Shown here piece by piece: positions 1 through 8,807 of a stretch of 64,000 bases of DNA. Below the pieces are notes generated by a model. It saw only the letters and a list, made by a program, of their open reading frames with translations, was not told the origin of the DNA and ran no database searches. Origin of the DNA: DASZUK01 sp963745595 (GTDB taxonomy: Bacteria; Actinomycetota; Acidimicrobiia; Acidimicrobiales; RAAP-2); the NCBI GenBank assembly GCA_963745595.1, contig CAVUYB010000010.1, positions 124,001-188,000 of the forward strand, given 5' to 3'. Within the stretch, counting starts at the first letter, position 1; the number at the start of each line of letters is the position of its first letter. The position numbers were made by a program, and so were the translations under genes.

Positions 1-896
1 TCCGCGACCTCGAGGAGAGCATCCACCGGACGGCCGACCGGATCATCGACACCGTCTGCGAGAAGGGCGAGGCCGACTTCGTCACCGAGATCTCCGCCGA
101 GCTCCCCCTCCAGGTCATCGCCGAGCTCCTCGGCGTCCCCCACGACGAGCGGCACAACATGTTCGACTGGTCGAACCGGATGGTCGGCAGCGAGGACCCC
201 GAGTACGGCATCACCGCCGAAGATGCCCTGCAGGCCGCCATGGAGCTCTACGGCTACGCCAGCGAGCTGTTCGCCAAGAAGCGGATCGACCCGCACGGCG
301 ACCTCATGAGCGCGCTCACCCAGGTCGAGCTGGACGGCGAGCGTCTCTCCGACATGGAGCTCGAGCTGTTCTTCCTCCTCCTCACCGTCGCCGGCAACGA
401 GACGACGCGGAACCTGATGTCCGGCGCGCTCCACGCGTTCTTCCAGTTCCCCGACCAGTGGCAGCGGCTCGTCGCCGACCCCTCGCTCGTCACGCCGGCC
501 ACCGAGGAGATGCTCCGCTTCGTCACGCCCGTGATGAACTTCCGCCGGACCGCCACCTCCGACCTCGAGCTGCGCGGCACCGCGCTGAAGGAGGGCGACA
601 AGGTCGTCTTCTTCCACACGTCCGCCAACCGCGACGAAGACCTCTTCGACGACAGTCAGACCTTCGACATCGCCCGGGACCCGAACCCGCACATCGCCTT
701 CGGCGGCGGCGGCCCCCACTTCTGCCTCGGCGCCAACCTCGCCCGCATGGAGATCCGCGTCATGTTCGAGCACCTCGCCAACCGGCTGCCGGATCTCCAC
801 CAGAACGGCGACGTCCAGCGGTTGCAGTCGCAGTTCATCAACGGCGTCAAGCACCTCCCCGTCGCCTTCACGCCGGTCAAGCCCCTCGGCGCCTGA
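1..896 (+). CDS. Cytochrome P450, CYP124/125-like (5' end missing)
   Basis: Haem-thiolate monooxygenase; the reading frame is open from base 3, so the N-terminus lies outside the window. The I-helix oxygen-binding motif AGNETT, the K-helix ExxR (EEMLR) and the haem-binding loop FGGGGPHFCLGANLAR with its cysteine ligand are all present. The wording of the haem loop and of the C-terminal stretch ending in KHLPVAF resembles actinobacterial CYP124/CYP125 enzymes, which hydroxylate the terminal carbon of sterol side chains or methyl-branched lipids; that substrate class is inference from family resemblance. A TetR gene follows 63 bases downstream on the same strand. Confidence 0.93.
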   Translation, partial: RDLEESIHRTADRIIDTVCEKGEADFVTEISAELPLQVIAELLGVPHDERHNMFDWSNRMVGSEDPEYGITAEDALQAAMELYGYASELFAKKRIDPHGDLMSALTQVELDGERLSDMELELFFLLLTVAGNETTRNLMSGALHAFFQFPDQWQRLVADPSLVTPATEEMLRFVTPVMNFRRTATSDLELRGTALKEGDKVVFFHTSANRDEDLFDDSQTFDIARDPNPHIAFGGGGPHFCLGANLARMEIRVMFEHLANRLPDLHQNGDVQRLQSQFINGVKHLPVAFTPVKPLGA

Positions 897-959
897 CCGC
901 CCGGACGCCTGCGCCGATCCACGCCGACCAGCTGACCACCTGACCGAGCCGGACCCATC

Positions 960-1604
960 GTGCCCCGACGGTCGCCCGACGAACTGAAGGACGTCATCCG
1001 TGACTTCCGGCGCGACCAGATCATCGACGTCGCCCGTCGGCTGTTCGGCGAGCGTGGCACGACCGAGGTGGCGATGGACGAGATCGCCACCGAGGCCGGC
1101 GTCGCCCGATCGACCGTCTACGTCTACTTCGCCAACCGCGACGAGCTGTTGCGGGCCTGCCTGAAGCGGATGTACGAGCAGCTCCAGGACGCGATCGTCG
1201 GCTCCTGGGAGGACCAGGCCGGCCCGGCCGACCAGCTCCGCGTCGTCGTCAAGGGTCTGCTCGAGCGGATCGACGACAACCCCGCGTTCTTCCGGCTCGC
1301 CGTCGCCACCCAGGCGTCCGGCAACAAACCCGGTGCCGCCGCGGTCGATGCCGAGCTCGCGCTCATCGGCCTCGACATGTCGCGCATCCTCGAGGACCTC
1401 GTCGACGCCGGCATCCGCGACGGCCGGTTCCGCAAGATCGATCCGCAGCGGGCCGCCGCGCTCATCGGCCAACAGGTCTTCGGCGCCCTGTCCGTCCGGG
1501 CCGGCGACCCGCACCCGCTGCCCATCGACGACGCCACCGACGAGATCTGCGACTTCGTCCTCCACGGCCTCGTCGACCCGGCCGGCTGGCGTCCTCCACG
1601 CTGA
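960..1604 (+). CDS. TetR/AcrR family transcriptional regulator
   Basis: A 214-residue one-domain repressor. The N-terminal DNA-binding domain (about residues 15-62) has the typical TetR helix-turn-helix: an ARRLFGERG helix, then MDEIATEAGVARSTVYVYFANRDEL. The rest is the helical ligand-binding and dimerisation region. The start is GTG at 960; no strong ribosome-binding site is visible. It lies between a P450 and an F420-type oxidoreductase on the same strand and may control them, but I see no clear operator in the short gaps. The ligand is unknown. Confidence 0.9.
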   Translation: MPRRSPDELKDVIRDFRRDQIIDVARRLFGERGTTEVAMDEIATEAGVARSTVYVYFANRDELLRACLKRMYEQLQDAIVGSWEDQAGPADQLRVVVKGLLERIDDNPAFFRLAVATQASGNKPGAAAVDAELALIGLDMSRILEDLVDAGIRDGRFRKIDPQRAAALIGQQVFGALSVRAGDPHPLPIDDATDEICDFVLHGLVDPAGWRPPR

Positions 1605-1657
1605 CCGAGTCGACGCCTCCCTGATCCGACCTCTTCCCGATCCGACAAGGAGCGCCC

Positions 1658-2536
1658 GTGCACTTCGATCTCTGGTTCCCGACCGCCACCCCGTTCGCCA
1701 CCCCCGAGCTGCTCGCCGCGCTCGGCCGCGAGGCCGAGGACCGCGGCATCCACCGCATCTGGGTCGGTGAGCACGTCGTCCTCTTCGACGACTACGCGTC
1801 GCAGTACCCGTACGCCGACGACGGCCGCATGCCCGCCCCGCCCGGCTCCGGCCTGCTCGAGCCGCTCGCCACGCTGACCTTCCTGGCCGCCCACACCGAG
1901 ACCGTCCGGCTCGGCACCGCGATGATCCTCCTCCCGCAGCGCAACCCGGTGTACACGGCCAAGGAGGTCGCCACCGTCGACTGGCTGTCGAACGGCCGCG
2001 TCGACCTCGGCATCGGTGTCGGCTGGCTGAAGGAGGAGTTCGACGCGGTCAACGTCCCATGGCCCCGCCGCGGCGCCCGGACCGACGAGTACCTGGAGGT
2101 TCTGCGCACGCTGTGGTGCGACGACCCGTCGTCGTTCGACGGCGAGTTCTACCAGCTGCCCCCGGCGTCGATGTTCCCCAAGCCCGTCCAGACGCCGCAC
2201 CCGCCGATCCACGTCGGCGGCGAGAGCGACGCCGCGCTGCGCCGCGTCGCCCGCGCCGGCCACGGCTGGCACACGTTCAACCGCCTGCCCGCCGACCTCG
2301 TCGAACCGCTCGCCCGGCTCGACGACCTGCTCGCCGAGCGCGGCCGGTCGCGCTCGGAGATCGAGGTCACCGTCTGCCCGTACTTCCAGGAGCTGACCGC
2401 GGCGCGGATCGACGGCTATGCCGAGGCCGGGGTCGACGCCGTCGCGGCCCTCTTCTTCGCCGGCAGTCCCGACGACGTCCCCGCCATGCTCGACGCCCTG
2501 GCGCCGTGCATGGAGCGGGCGGCCGCCGTCAGCTGA
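1658..2536 (+). CDS. LLM-class F420-dependent oxidoreductase
   Basis: A 292-residue single-domain luciferase-like TIM barrel. The N-terminal strand HFDLWFPTATPFATPELL, the WVGEHV segment, the central GRVDLGIGVGWLKEEFDAV motif and the PKPVQTPHPPIHVGGESD region are characteristic of the actinobacterial F420-using subgroup of the luciferase-like superfamily. Such enzymes transfer hydride between coenzyme F420 and small organic substrates; the substrate is unknown. The GTG start at 1658 is preceded by AAGGAG at a good distance. The 3' end overlaps the convergent toxin gene by 8 bases. Confidence 0.9.
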   Translation: MHFDLWFPTATPFATPELLAALGREAEDRGIHRIWVGEHVVLFDDYASQYPYADDGRMPAPPGSGLLEPLATLTFLAAHTETVRLGTAMILLPQRNPVYTAKEVATVDWLSNGRVDLGIGVGWLKEEFDAVNVPWPRRGARTDEYLEVLRTLWCDDPSSFDGEFYQLPPASMFPKPVQTPHPPIHVGGESDAALRRVARAGHGWHTFNRLPADLVEPLARLDDLLAERGRSRSEIEVTVCPYFQELTAARIDGYAEAGVDAVAALFFAGSPDDVPAMLDALAPCMERAAAVS

Positions 2537-2912
2537 CGACCTCGGCCGCCCGGACGGCCGCCAGCCGACCGTCCGTCGTGACCAGCGGCAATCCCAGCGA
2601 CTCGGCCAGCTCGACGTAGACCGCGTCGGCCAACCGGAGGTCGCCACGCCGGGCCCACGCCCCCCGGAGCAGGTCGACGACCGGGTGCCGCTCGATCGGC
2701 GCGGCCGCCAGACGATCCAGCTGGCGCTCGACCGTCGCCGGCGGGACGTGCCCGGCCCGGGACAGCCGGCCGAGCGCCGACAGGCACTCCGCGTCGAGGT
2801 GCGCCGGCCCGTGCAAGGCATGGCCGGACAGCCGCCGGGCGACGGCTTCGCCGAGCGACCCACCCAGCAACACGTCGACCATCGCCGACGCGTCGACGAC
2901 CACCTCAGCCAT
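2529..2912 (-). CDS. vapC: PIN-domain ribonuclease toxin (VapC-type)
   Basis: A 127-residue PIN domain. The acidic residues expected to hold Mg2+ are visible: Asp7 in VVVDASA, Glu42 in LDAECLSAL, Asp96 in LADAVYVELA and Asp114 in VTTDGRL. VapC toxins cut specific tRNAs or rRNA to stop translation. The gene overlaps the end of the upstream RHH antitoxin by 8 bases, the usual coupled vapBC layout with the antitoxin first. The fold is clear; RNA target and activity are not visible in the sequence. Confidence 0.88.
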   Translation of the reverse strand: MAEVVVDASAMVDVLLGGSLGEAVARRLSGHALHGPAHLDAECLSALGRLSRAGHVPPATVERQLDRLAAAPIERHPVVDLLRGAWARRGDLRLADAVYVELAESLGLPLVTTDGRLAAVRAAEVVS

Positions 2913-3135
2913 GCCGCGTCGGCATCTCCGCCCGAGCGGCGTCCAGCGCGTCCATCACCGCGTCGTGCGTCGCCGTCCGGGCCGGGTCGTTCGACAGCGT
3001 CGCCAGCCACGCGTCCGTCGACCCCGCCGCCAACGTCGCCCGGATCGCGTCCTGCGTCAGCGCGGACACGTTGAGGCCCGCGCTCTTCGCGTCTTCGGCC
3101 AACTCGTCCGGCACGTACACGTTCAACCGGGCCAT
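2905..3135 (-). CDS. vapB: Ribbon-helix-helix antitoxin (VapB-type)
   Basis: A 76-residue protein starting MARLNVYVPDELAEDAK, the N-terminal beta strand and first helix of ribbon-helix-helix / CcdA-like antitoxins; the C-terminal half is acidic and probably wraps the toxin. ATG at 3135 is preferred over the upstream ATG at 3150 because a TATAAT box sits only six bases before it (a leaderless transcript), which would place the longer start outside the mRNA. VapB usually represses its own promoter as a VapBC complex. It overlaps vapC by 8 bases. Confidence 0.85.
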   Translation of the reverse strand: MARLNVYVPDELAEDAKSAGLNVSALTQDAIRATLAAGSTDAWLATLSNDPARTATHDAVMDALDAARAEMPTRHG

Positions 3136-3147
3136 GCGCATATTATA
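3133..3147 (-). promoter_or_regulatory. vapB: Leaderless vapBC promoter (-10 box)
   Basis: On the minus strand a perfect TATAAT (3147-3142) is followed by six bases and then the vapB ATG (3135-3133). Transcription would therefore begin at or next to the A of the start codon. No good -35 box is seen; the region upstream overlaps the end of the exporter gene. Confidence 0.65.
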
Positions 3148-3169
3148 CACACTCGCCCGGTAGTCGCCG

Positions 3170-5029
3170 TCAGATGATCGGTTCGGCCTCCAGCACCGGC
3201 TCGACGTCCGCGTCGGTGCCGGTGCCCATCTGGTCCGGCTCGGTGCCGTCGGTCGGCTCGACGTGGACGTACTTGCCGCCGCGCAGCGCCGACGCGCCGG
3301 CCGCGATCAGACTGGCGATGATGGCGAAGTCGAACGCAGCATGGAGGCCGTCGGAGAACGCGCCGGAGATCACTCGGGGGAAGAACTGGCGGTCGGTCAG
3401 CCCTGCGGCTTGGGCATGCGACAGATGCGCCAGCACCGACGGCCCGACCAGATGCTGCACCGGGTTGTAGCCGAGGAACGCCGCGAACAGCGTCGAGACT
3501 GGCGGCAGGTGCGCCACCCGATCGGCCGTCGACGTCGGAACGCCGTGAGCCACGAGCCCGTGGTAGAGCGCAGCCGGCAACGACGACGCCAGGCCCACGA
3601 TCATCAGGGTGAAGAAGATGCCGATCGAGAGGACCTGGCCCGAGTTCTGGAACGTCGAGTTCATTCCTGACCCGACGCCGCGGTCCTGCGCGGGCAGGCT
3701 GTTCATGACGCCGGCCCGGTTCGGCGCGGCGAACGTGCCCACTCCCAATCCGTTGAGCAACAGCAACACGGCGAACTGCCAGTACGCGAAGTCGATCGGC
3801 AGCATCTCGAGGAGAGCGAACGAAACGGCGACGGCGATCATCCCACCGACCGCGAACGGGCGCGGGCCGACGCGGTCGGACAGGTAGCCCGAGATCGGCC
3901 CGGCGACCAAGAAGCCGACCGTCAACGGGATCATGTAGATGCCCGCCCACAACGGCGTCCGCGCGAAGTCGTAGCCATGGAGCGGGAGCCAGATCCCCTG
4001 CAGCCAGATGATCAGCATGAACATCAGCCCGCCACGGGCCACTGACGCCAACAGCGTCGAGATGCTCCCAGCGGTGAACGCCCGGATCTTGAACAACGCC
4101 AGGCGGAACATCGGATCCGCCACCCGGGTCTCGATGACGCAAAACACCGCCAAGGACAGCACGCCGCAGCCCAGGCACGCGAGCACGAACGGGCTGGTCC
4201 AGCCCATCACGTGGCCGCCGTACGGCTGGATGCCGTACGTGACGCCGACCATGATCAGAATGAGGCCGAGCGCGAACGTGATGTTGCCGCCCCAGTCCAA
4301 CTTTGCGGTCGACCGTCGGGGTACCTCTCGAAGCTTCCAGTAAGCCCAGACCGTGCCGAACAGGCCGATCGGCACCGACACCAAGAAGATGAGCCGCCAC
4401 TGGATCGGCCCGAGGATGCCGCCGAGGACGAGACCGATGAACGTGCCGCTGATGCCGGCCACCTGGTTGATGCCGATCGCCATCCCCCGCTGGTCCGCCG
4501 GGAACGCGTCGGTGAGGATCGCCGACGCGTTGGCGATGAGGAACGCCGCCCCCACCCCCTGGAAGATCCGCATGACGATGAGGTAGATGCCGGCCGCCGA
4601 CCCGCTCATCCACGTCACCGCCAGCAACAGTGAGAACAGCGTGTAGATGGCGAAGCCGAGGTTGTACATCCTGACCCGGCCGAACATGTCACCCAGCCGG
4701 CCCAGCCCGACGACGAGCACGCTGGTGACGACCAGGAAGCCGAGGATCATCCAGAGCAGGTAGAAGGTGTTGCCCGGCTCCAGCGGATCGATCCCGATCC
4801 CCCGGAAGATGTCGGGCAGCGCGATCAACACGATCGACGTGTCGATCGTCGCCATCAGGACGCCGAGCGTCGTGTTCGACAGCGCGATCCACTTGTACCC
4901 GTCGTGGTCCGGGTGCCCGGGCGGCGCCGAGCCGTCGAGCAGCCGCCCGCCGACGGCCGACCGGTTCGGCCGTCCCAGGTCGGCGGCCAGCCCCCCTGTG
5001 CCCTCGGTAATCGACGTGGTCGGCTTCAT
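3170..5029 (-). CDS. MFS drug/metabolite exporter, DHA2 (14-TMS) type
   Basis: A 619-residue membrane protein with many hydrophobic spans, long enough for the 14-helix DHA2 drug:H+ antiporters (EmrB/QacA-like). A cytosolic N-terminus of about 45 residues precedes the first span (TTLGVLMATIDTSIVLIALP). The conserved loop 2-3 motif GRLGDMFGRVRMYNLG (MFS motif A) and an antiporter-type glycine-rich helix around GIGINQVAGISGTFIGLVLGG are present. It probably exports an organic compound by proton antiport. It starts with ATG at 5029; an inverted repeat lies within 20 bases upstream and may be its operator, but no adjacent regulator gene is seen. Confidence 0.92.
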   Translation of the reverse strand: MKPTTSITEGTGGLAADLGRPNRSAVGGRLLDGSAPPGHPDHDGYKWIALSNTTLGVLMATIDTSIVLIALPDIFRGIGIDPLEPGNTFYLLWMILGFLVVTSVLVVGLGRLGDMFGRVRMYNLGFAIYTLFSLLLAVTWMSGSAAGIYLIVMRIFQGVGAAFLIANASAILTDAFPADQRGMAIGINQVAGISGTFIGLVLGGILGPIQWRLIFLVSVPIGLFGTVWAYWKLREVPRRSTAKLDWGGNITFALGLILIMVGVTYGIQPYGGHVMGWTSPFVLACLGCGVLSLAVFCVIETRVADPMFRLALFKIRAFTAGSISTLLASVARGGLMFMLIIWLQGIWLPLHGYDFARTPLWAGIYMIPLTVGFLVAGPISGYLSDRVGPRPFAVGGMIAVAVSFALLEMLPIDFAYWQFAVLLLLNGLGVGTFAAPNRAGVMNSLPAQDRGVGSGMNSTFQNSGQVLSIGIFFTLMIVGLASSLPAALYHGLVAHGVPTSTADRVAHLPPVSTLFAAFLGYNPVQHLVGPSVLAHLSHAQAAGLTDRQFFPRVISGAFSDGLHAAFDFAIIASLIAAGASALRGGKYVHVEPTDGTEPDQMGTGTDADVEPVLEAEPII

Positions 5030-5032
5030 CTA

Positions 5033-5047
5033 AACGTTGACGTTAAC
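5033..5047. promoter_or_regulatory. Inverted repeat upstream of MFS exporter
   Basis: AACGT (5033-5037) and ACGTT (5040-5044) form a perfect inverted repeat around TG, with an overlapping GTTAAC palindrome (5042-5047). It sits 3-17 bases before the exporter start codon, where a bound repressor would block transcription or initiation. The regulator is unknown. Confidence 0.4.
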
Positions 5048-5172
5048 GGAAACTGACTCGGGTAGGGAACCACCCTGGTCAGGAGGGCGTCACAGCCCGG
5101 GCGTACCGTTCGGCGCATGCTCCGCACCCCATCCTTGGACCGGCGTCGGGCGCCCGCTAGCGTCGAATCGTC

Positions 5173-5214
5173 CGCCATGACTGATCTGCCATGCCACTGA
5201 CCTGCCATGACTGA
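5173..5214. repeat. Short direct repeats before the methyltransferase start
   Basis: Three near-copies of a 14-16 base unit built on GCCATG...CTGA lie end to end; the last copy contains the ATG used for the methyltransferase. The two earlier ATGs are in other frames. This makes the true start harder to fix and may be a slippage product. Confidence 0.5.
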
Positions 5215-6746
5215 GCGCCGCCGAACCTCGACCTCCAATTTTGGCGTCGGCCGTCGGGAGGCCCACGACGCCCGGGCCTTCTACGCCCGCTTCGAGGCCC
5301 CCGAGCTGTCCGACGACGAGGCCGTCGCCGAGCCGCGGCCGGTAGCCGAGCCATTCGTCCTGGGGGACGCCCGCCAGATGGACGCCGTCGCGGACAACAG
5401 CGTGGCCCTGGTGGTGACGTCGCCGCCGTACTTCGCCGGGAAGCAGTACGAGGAAGAGCTGAACCGGGAAGGGATCCCCAGCTCGTACGGGGAATACCTC
5501 CAGCTCCTGGAGGACGTGTTCAGCGAGTGCGTCCGCACCCTGGAGCCCGGTGGCCGCATCGCGGTGAACGTGGCCAATCTGGGGCGCAAGCCCTACCGCA
5601 GCCTGGCGGCCGACGTCATCACGATCCTGCAGGACAAACTGCACCTCCTGCTCCGGGGCGAGGTGGTGTGGCAGAAGGGCGAGGGGGCCAGCGGGTCGTG
5701 CGCCTGGGGGTCGTTCCGCAGCGCGTCGAACCCGGTGCTCCGCGACCTGACCGAGCGGGTCGTCATCGCCAGCAAGGGCCGGTTCGCCCGGGCCAAGAGC
5801 CTCCAGGAACGCACCCGCCTGGATCTCCCCCATCGCAACACGATCAAGGCCGACGACTTCGCGGCGTACACGCTCGACGTCTGGAACGTGCCGCCGGAGA
5901 GCGCCCGGCGGGTCAACCATCCCGCACCCTTCCCGGTGGAGCTGCCGGCCCGCCTCATCGAGCTGTACACCTACGAAGACGATCTCGTCCTCGACCCGTT
6001 CATGGGCTCCGGATCGACCCTGGTCGCCGCCGACGGCCTCGATCGTCGCTACGTGGGCTACGACCTCGACCCCACCTATGTCGAGCTGGCCCGACAGCGC
6101 GTCGCCGACGAGCGGGCCAGCCGGCAAGCGGTCCCGAACCCGGGGGGCGCCGAGAAGGCGAAGGCTCGCGGCAAGGGGACGCAGAAGGGTGGCCGGCCAG
6201 CCGGCAAGGCGGCCGGGCGGGGGCGGAAGGGGGCCCAGGCGGAGGTGGAGGCGGCGCCGCCGGAGGACTTTCGGGCCCGGGCCAGCTCGCGAAGGGAAGG
6301 CCGCGCAGGACTTGGCGGAGGAGCTGCTGGTCGAGGTCGGGTTCTCGGTACGGAGCCGGAACCAACGAATTCCGCGAACCGGGGTGGTCATCAACTTCGT
6401 GGCCGAGGACGCGTCCGGCGAGACCTGGTACTTCGACGTCTCGGGTGCCTTCACGACCCACCGCGGGGGGCTGCTCAGAACGGACACGGTGTGGAAGACG
6501 CTGGGTCGGGCGAACGTACTGGTCCGCAAGGAGGCCTGGCCGCTCGTGTTCTTGACGTCTCACTTGCCGAAGCGCCCGAGCGAAGGCGACACGGCGCTCC
6601 GGGCCGCCGGCCCCGAGGCCTTCTTCGACGCCATCTGTATGCTGACAGGTGACCACCTCGACCGCCTGCGAACCTACGCGGAAGGCGACCGCCAGGATCA
6701 GCCACTCGAAGGGTTCTGGACGCACCAAGAGCTCAACCGGGACTGA
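5207..6746 (+). CDS. DNA methyltransferase (beta-class, SPPY) with C-terminal extra domain; one frameshift
   Basis: About 512 residues once one extra base near 6280-6300 is removed; as read, the frame changes there. The catalytic motif IV TSPPY (residues 71-75) precedes the AdoMet motif I DPFMGSGST (263-271), the order of beta-class N4-cytosine or N6-adenine enzymes; SPPY favours N4-cytosine. A lysine/glycine-rich linker (about 305-340) leads to a C-terminal domain (from REGKAAQDLAEELL) with alternating strands such as VVINFVAED and WYFDVSGAF that looks nuclease-like, although a canonical ExK is not evident. The stop overlaps the next start by one base (TGATG), so it heads a three-gene cassette. 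Probable role: modification arm of a restriction-like system. Confidence 0.82.
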
Positions 6747-7060
6747 TGCCGAGGATCGTGGCCTACGCGGTGGTGCACGACGAGCCCCCGACCGTGTTCG
6801 TCGCCGAAGACCTCCCGACCCTCAACTGGGTCTTGGCTCTCAAGCTCATCGCACCGACCGACCCGAGACGGCTGCCGGTCGGCGTTCGCAGCCAGCTCCG
6901 TGACGCGGTTTCCGAAGAACGATGGGGCGATGCCGTGGCGGCGTGGATCACGCATACCGGCGTCGCCGTCGACGTCTACCCGTCCACCGAGCTCTACGAG
7001 GAGGGGGACGTGACGCTGGCCTCCCTGGAGCTGCAGTTCCGCCCGCTGTTCGAGCAGTGA
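6746..7060 (+). CDS. Small protein of methyltransferase cassette, function unknown
   Basis: A 104-residue protein, not recognised. It begins with a beta-rich stretch (MPRIVAYAVVHDEPPTVFVA), followed by a helix (TLNWVLALKLIAP) and an acidic tail; no membrane span or signal peptide. Its ATG overlaps the methyltransferase stop codon by one base and its own stop lies one base before the GTG of the next gene, so all three are almost certainly made from one transcript. Its position suggests a partner or specificity protein for the methyltransferase or nuclease-like protein; that is inference only. Confidence 0.7.
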   Translation: MPRIVAYAVVHDEPPTVFVAEDLPTLNWVLALKLIAPTDPRRLPVGVRSQLRDAVSEERWGDAVAAWITHTGVAVDVYPSTELYEEGDVTLASLELQFRPLFEQ

Positions 7061-7061
7061 C

Positions 7062-8067
7062 GTGCCGTCGGCCCTGACGACGGTCACGGAGCTGGCCACC
7101 GGTCTGGGCATGCTCGGCGACGCCACCGTCGACGACGCGATCGCCCGTCGTTCGCCCGAGATGGTGAGCGTCGCCCCGGCGGTCTGGGACCAGCTCCACG
7201 TGCTCCGCCAGGGCGGGCTCCACGACGACCACTTCGACGCGGCGTTCGCCAACGGGGTGGCCTTCCTGACGGCGACCGAAGCCCTGCGAGGGCGGCGTCC
7301 GGCCATCGTCGAGTGGAAGGGTTCGCAGCGGGCCCCGGGCGACGAGGTGGCGCCGATCGATCTCCGCGTCGACCACGTCTACCTCGTGAGCTGCAAGTAC
7401 CGGTCGAAGATCCTCTTCAACGCCTCGCCGGCCCACCTCTTCGAGGATCGGCTGGCCGGCCGGCACGGGCGACGGAGCGGCGACTGGTACGCCGCGACCG
7501 CGCCGGCCGCGTACGAGTCGCTCTACGAGTTGGTCCGGACCGCGGTCGACCCGTTGGGCCTGCCGCGCGCGGGTGGACGAGCTCCGGATCGAGGACCGGC
7601 GGCGGTTGAGCCAGGCCCTGACCGGCGGCTGGCCGGCCGGCGGGACCGACGGGTACGCCGAGCTGGCCGCGGCGGTGAGCGCCGGGTCGGCCGAGCGGTG
7701 GTCGGCCGCACTGGCCGGACGCGACGAACGCGAGGCCATGCTGTGGCGGCTGTTGCGAATGGGCAGCGCCCCCTACTTCGTCCTCGGCGCGACGAGCCGG
7801 TCGTCCCTCCGCCTGCGGATCGCCACCCCGTGGGACTGGCGCCAGCAGTTCCGGCTCGTCGCCTTCGACGTCGACGCCCAGCCGGGCGGCCAGCCGCGGG
7901 TCGGCTGGCGGGCGACCGTGCGAGACCTGCACACCGGCGAGCACGACGACATCGACGGCCACGTCGAGGTCCGCTGGAGCCACGGCCGGTTCGGCGGGCT
8001 GCCGGAGGCCAAGGTCTATCTCGACACCCCGCACGAGTCCGTCCCCGGCTACGTGTCGCTGCGGTAG
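7062..8067 (+). CDS. Nuclease-like protein of methyltransferase cassette; one frameshift
   Basis: About 334 residues after removing one extra base near 7570; the first part (to about residue 168) and the second part (starting VDELRIEDRRRL) are in different frames. The N-terminal half has a possible PD-(D/E)xK core: Glu84-Trp-Lys86 in VEWKGSQR, Asp100 and Asp104 in DLRVDHVY, and Ser110-Cys-Lys112 in VSCKYRSK followed by ILFN. This resembles restriction-endonuclease folds, but a strict ExK after the core strand is not seen. The C-terminal half (WDWRQQFRLVAFDVD and onward) is beta-rich. With the upstream methyltransferase it could form a restriction-modification or defence unit. Confidence 0.65.
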
Positions 8068-8183
8068 CCGGGCACTCCGCTGCGGTGATCGGCATTGCAG
8101 ATCTCAGCCGCGACGCCGATAGCGATGCACCCGATCGCCATCTGGCATAGCCTCCTCGGACCCGACGGACCCGAGGGAGGGCC

Positions 8184-8769
8184 ATGACCGCCGACGACGA
8201 CGCTGTTCCGGAACCGACCGATGCGTCGGGCGCGCCGACGCCTGAGCAGCCGCCGACCCCCCCACCACCGAGCGCCCCGCCGCCGCCCAACGCACCGCCG
8301 CCACCGCCTGCCGCCTGCGCCGTACGGCGCGCCGCCCGTCTCGCCGGCCCTCGCCGCCCTCCAACTGCCGCCCGGCGTGACGCTGGCGCCCGTCGGGCGT
8401 CGGATCGGGGCCTACTTCCTCTCCTTCCTCCTGTTCATCGTCACGCTGGGGATCGGGTGGGTCATCTGGGGGTTGATCCTCTGGCCCAGAGGCCAGAGCC
8501 CGGCGTTCCAGGTGCTGAAGCTCCACGTCGTCCCGAAAGAAGGAGGCACGCCCGTCGGCTTCGGGAAGATGGCGTTGCGAGACATCGTCGGGGGAATCGC
8601 CCAGGGCATCCTCAGCTGGATCACGCTGCTGATCTCGTTCATCCTCTTCCTGACCAGGGACCTGCACCAGCCGTTCACGGACCTGATCGCCGGCACGACG
8701 GTCGTCCACGACCCCACCGGCGTATACGACCAGATGCGGACCGGGCAGGCGCCGGCCGGGCAGGCCTAG
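8184..8769 (+). CDS. RDD-like membrane protein with proline-rich N-terminus; one frameshift
   Basis: About 194 residues after removing one extra base near 8300. The N-terminus is acidic, then very proline-rich (about residues 20-60); the C-terminal part has two or three hydrophobic spans (FLSFLLFIVTLGIGWVIWGLI and ILSWITLLISFILFL) separated by a loop with PAFQVLKLHVV, typical of RDD-family membrane proteins. The ATG at 8184 has GAGGGAGG upstream. RDD proteins are small polytopic proteins of unclear role, some linked to ion exchange. It is followed 38 bases later by an SDR. Confidence 0.75.
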
Positions 8770-8807
8770 CGACCGCCGGTCGGGCCGCCGGGCCGGTAGG
8801 AGAAAGG

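Noticed and set aside
1124..3010. A 628-codon frame antisense to TetR and LLM genes
   Set aside because: Low-complexity Arg/Gly/Ala translation with no motif; the genes on the other strand are clear.
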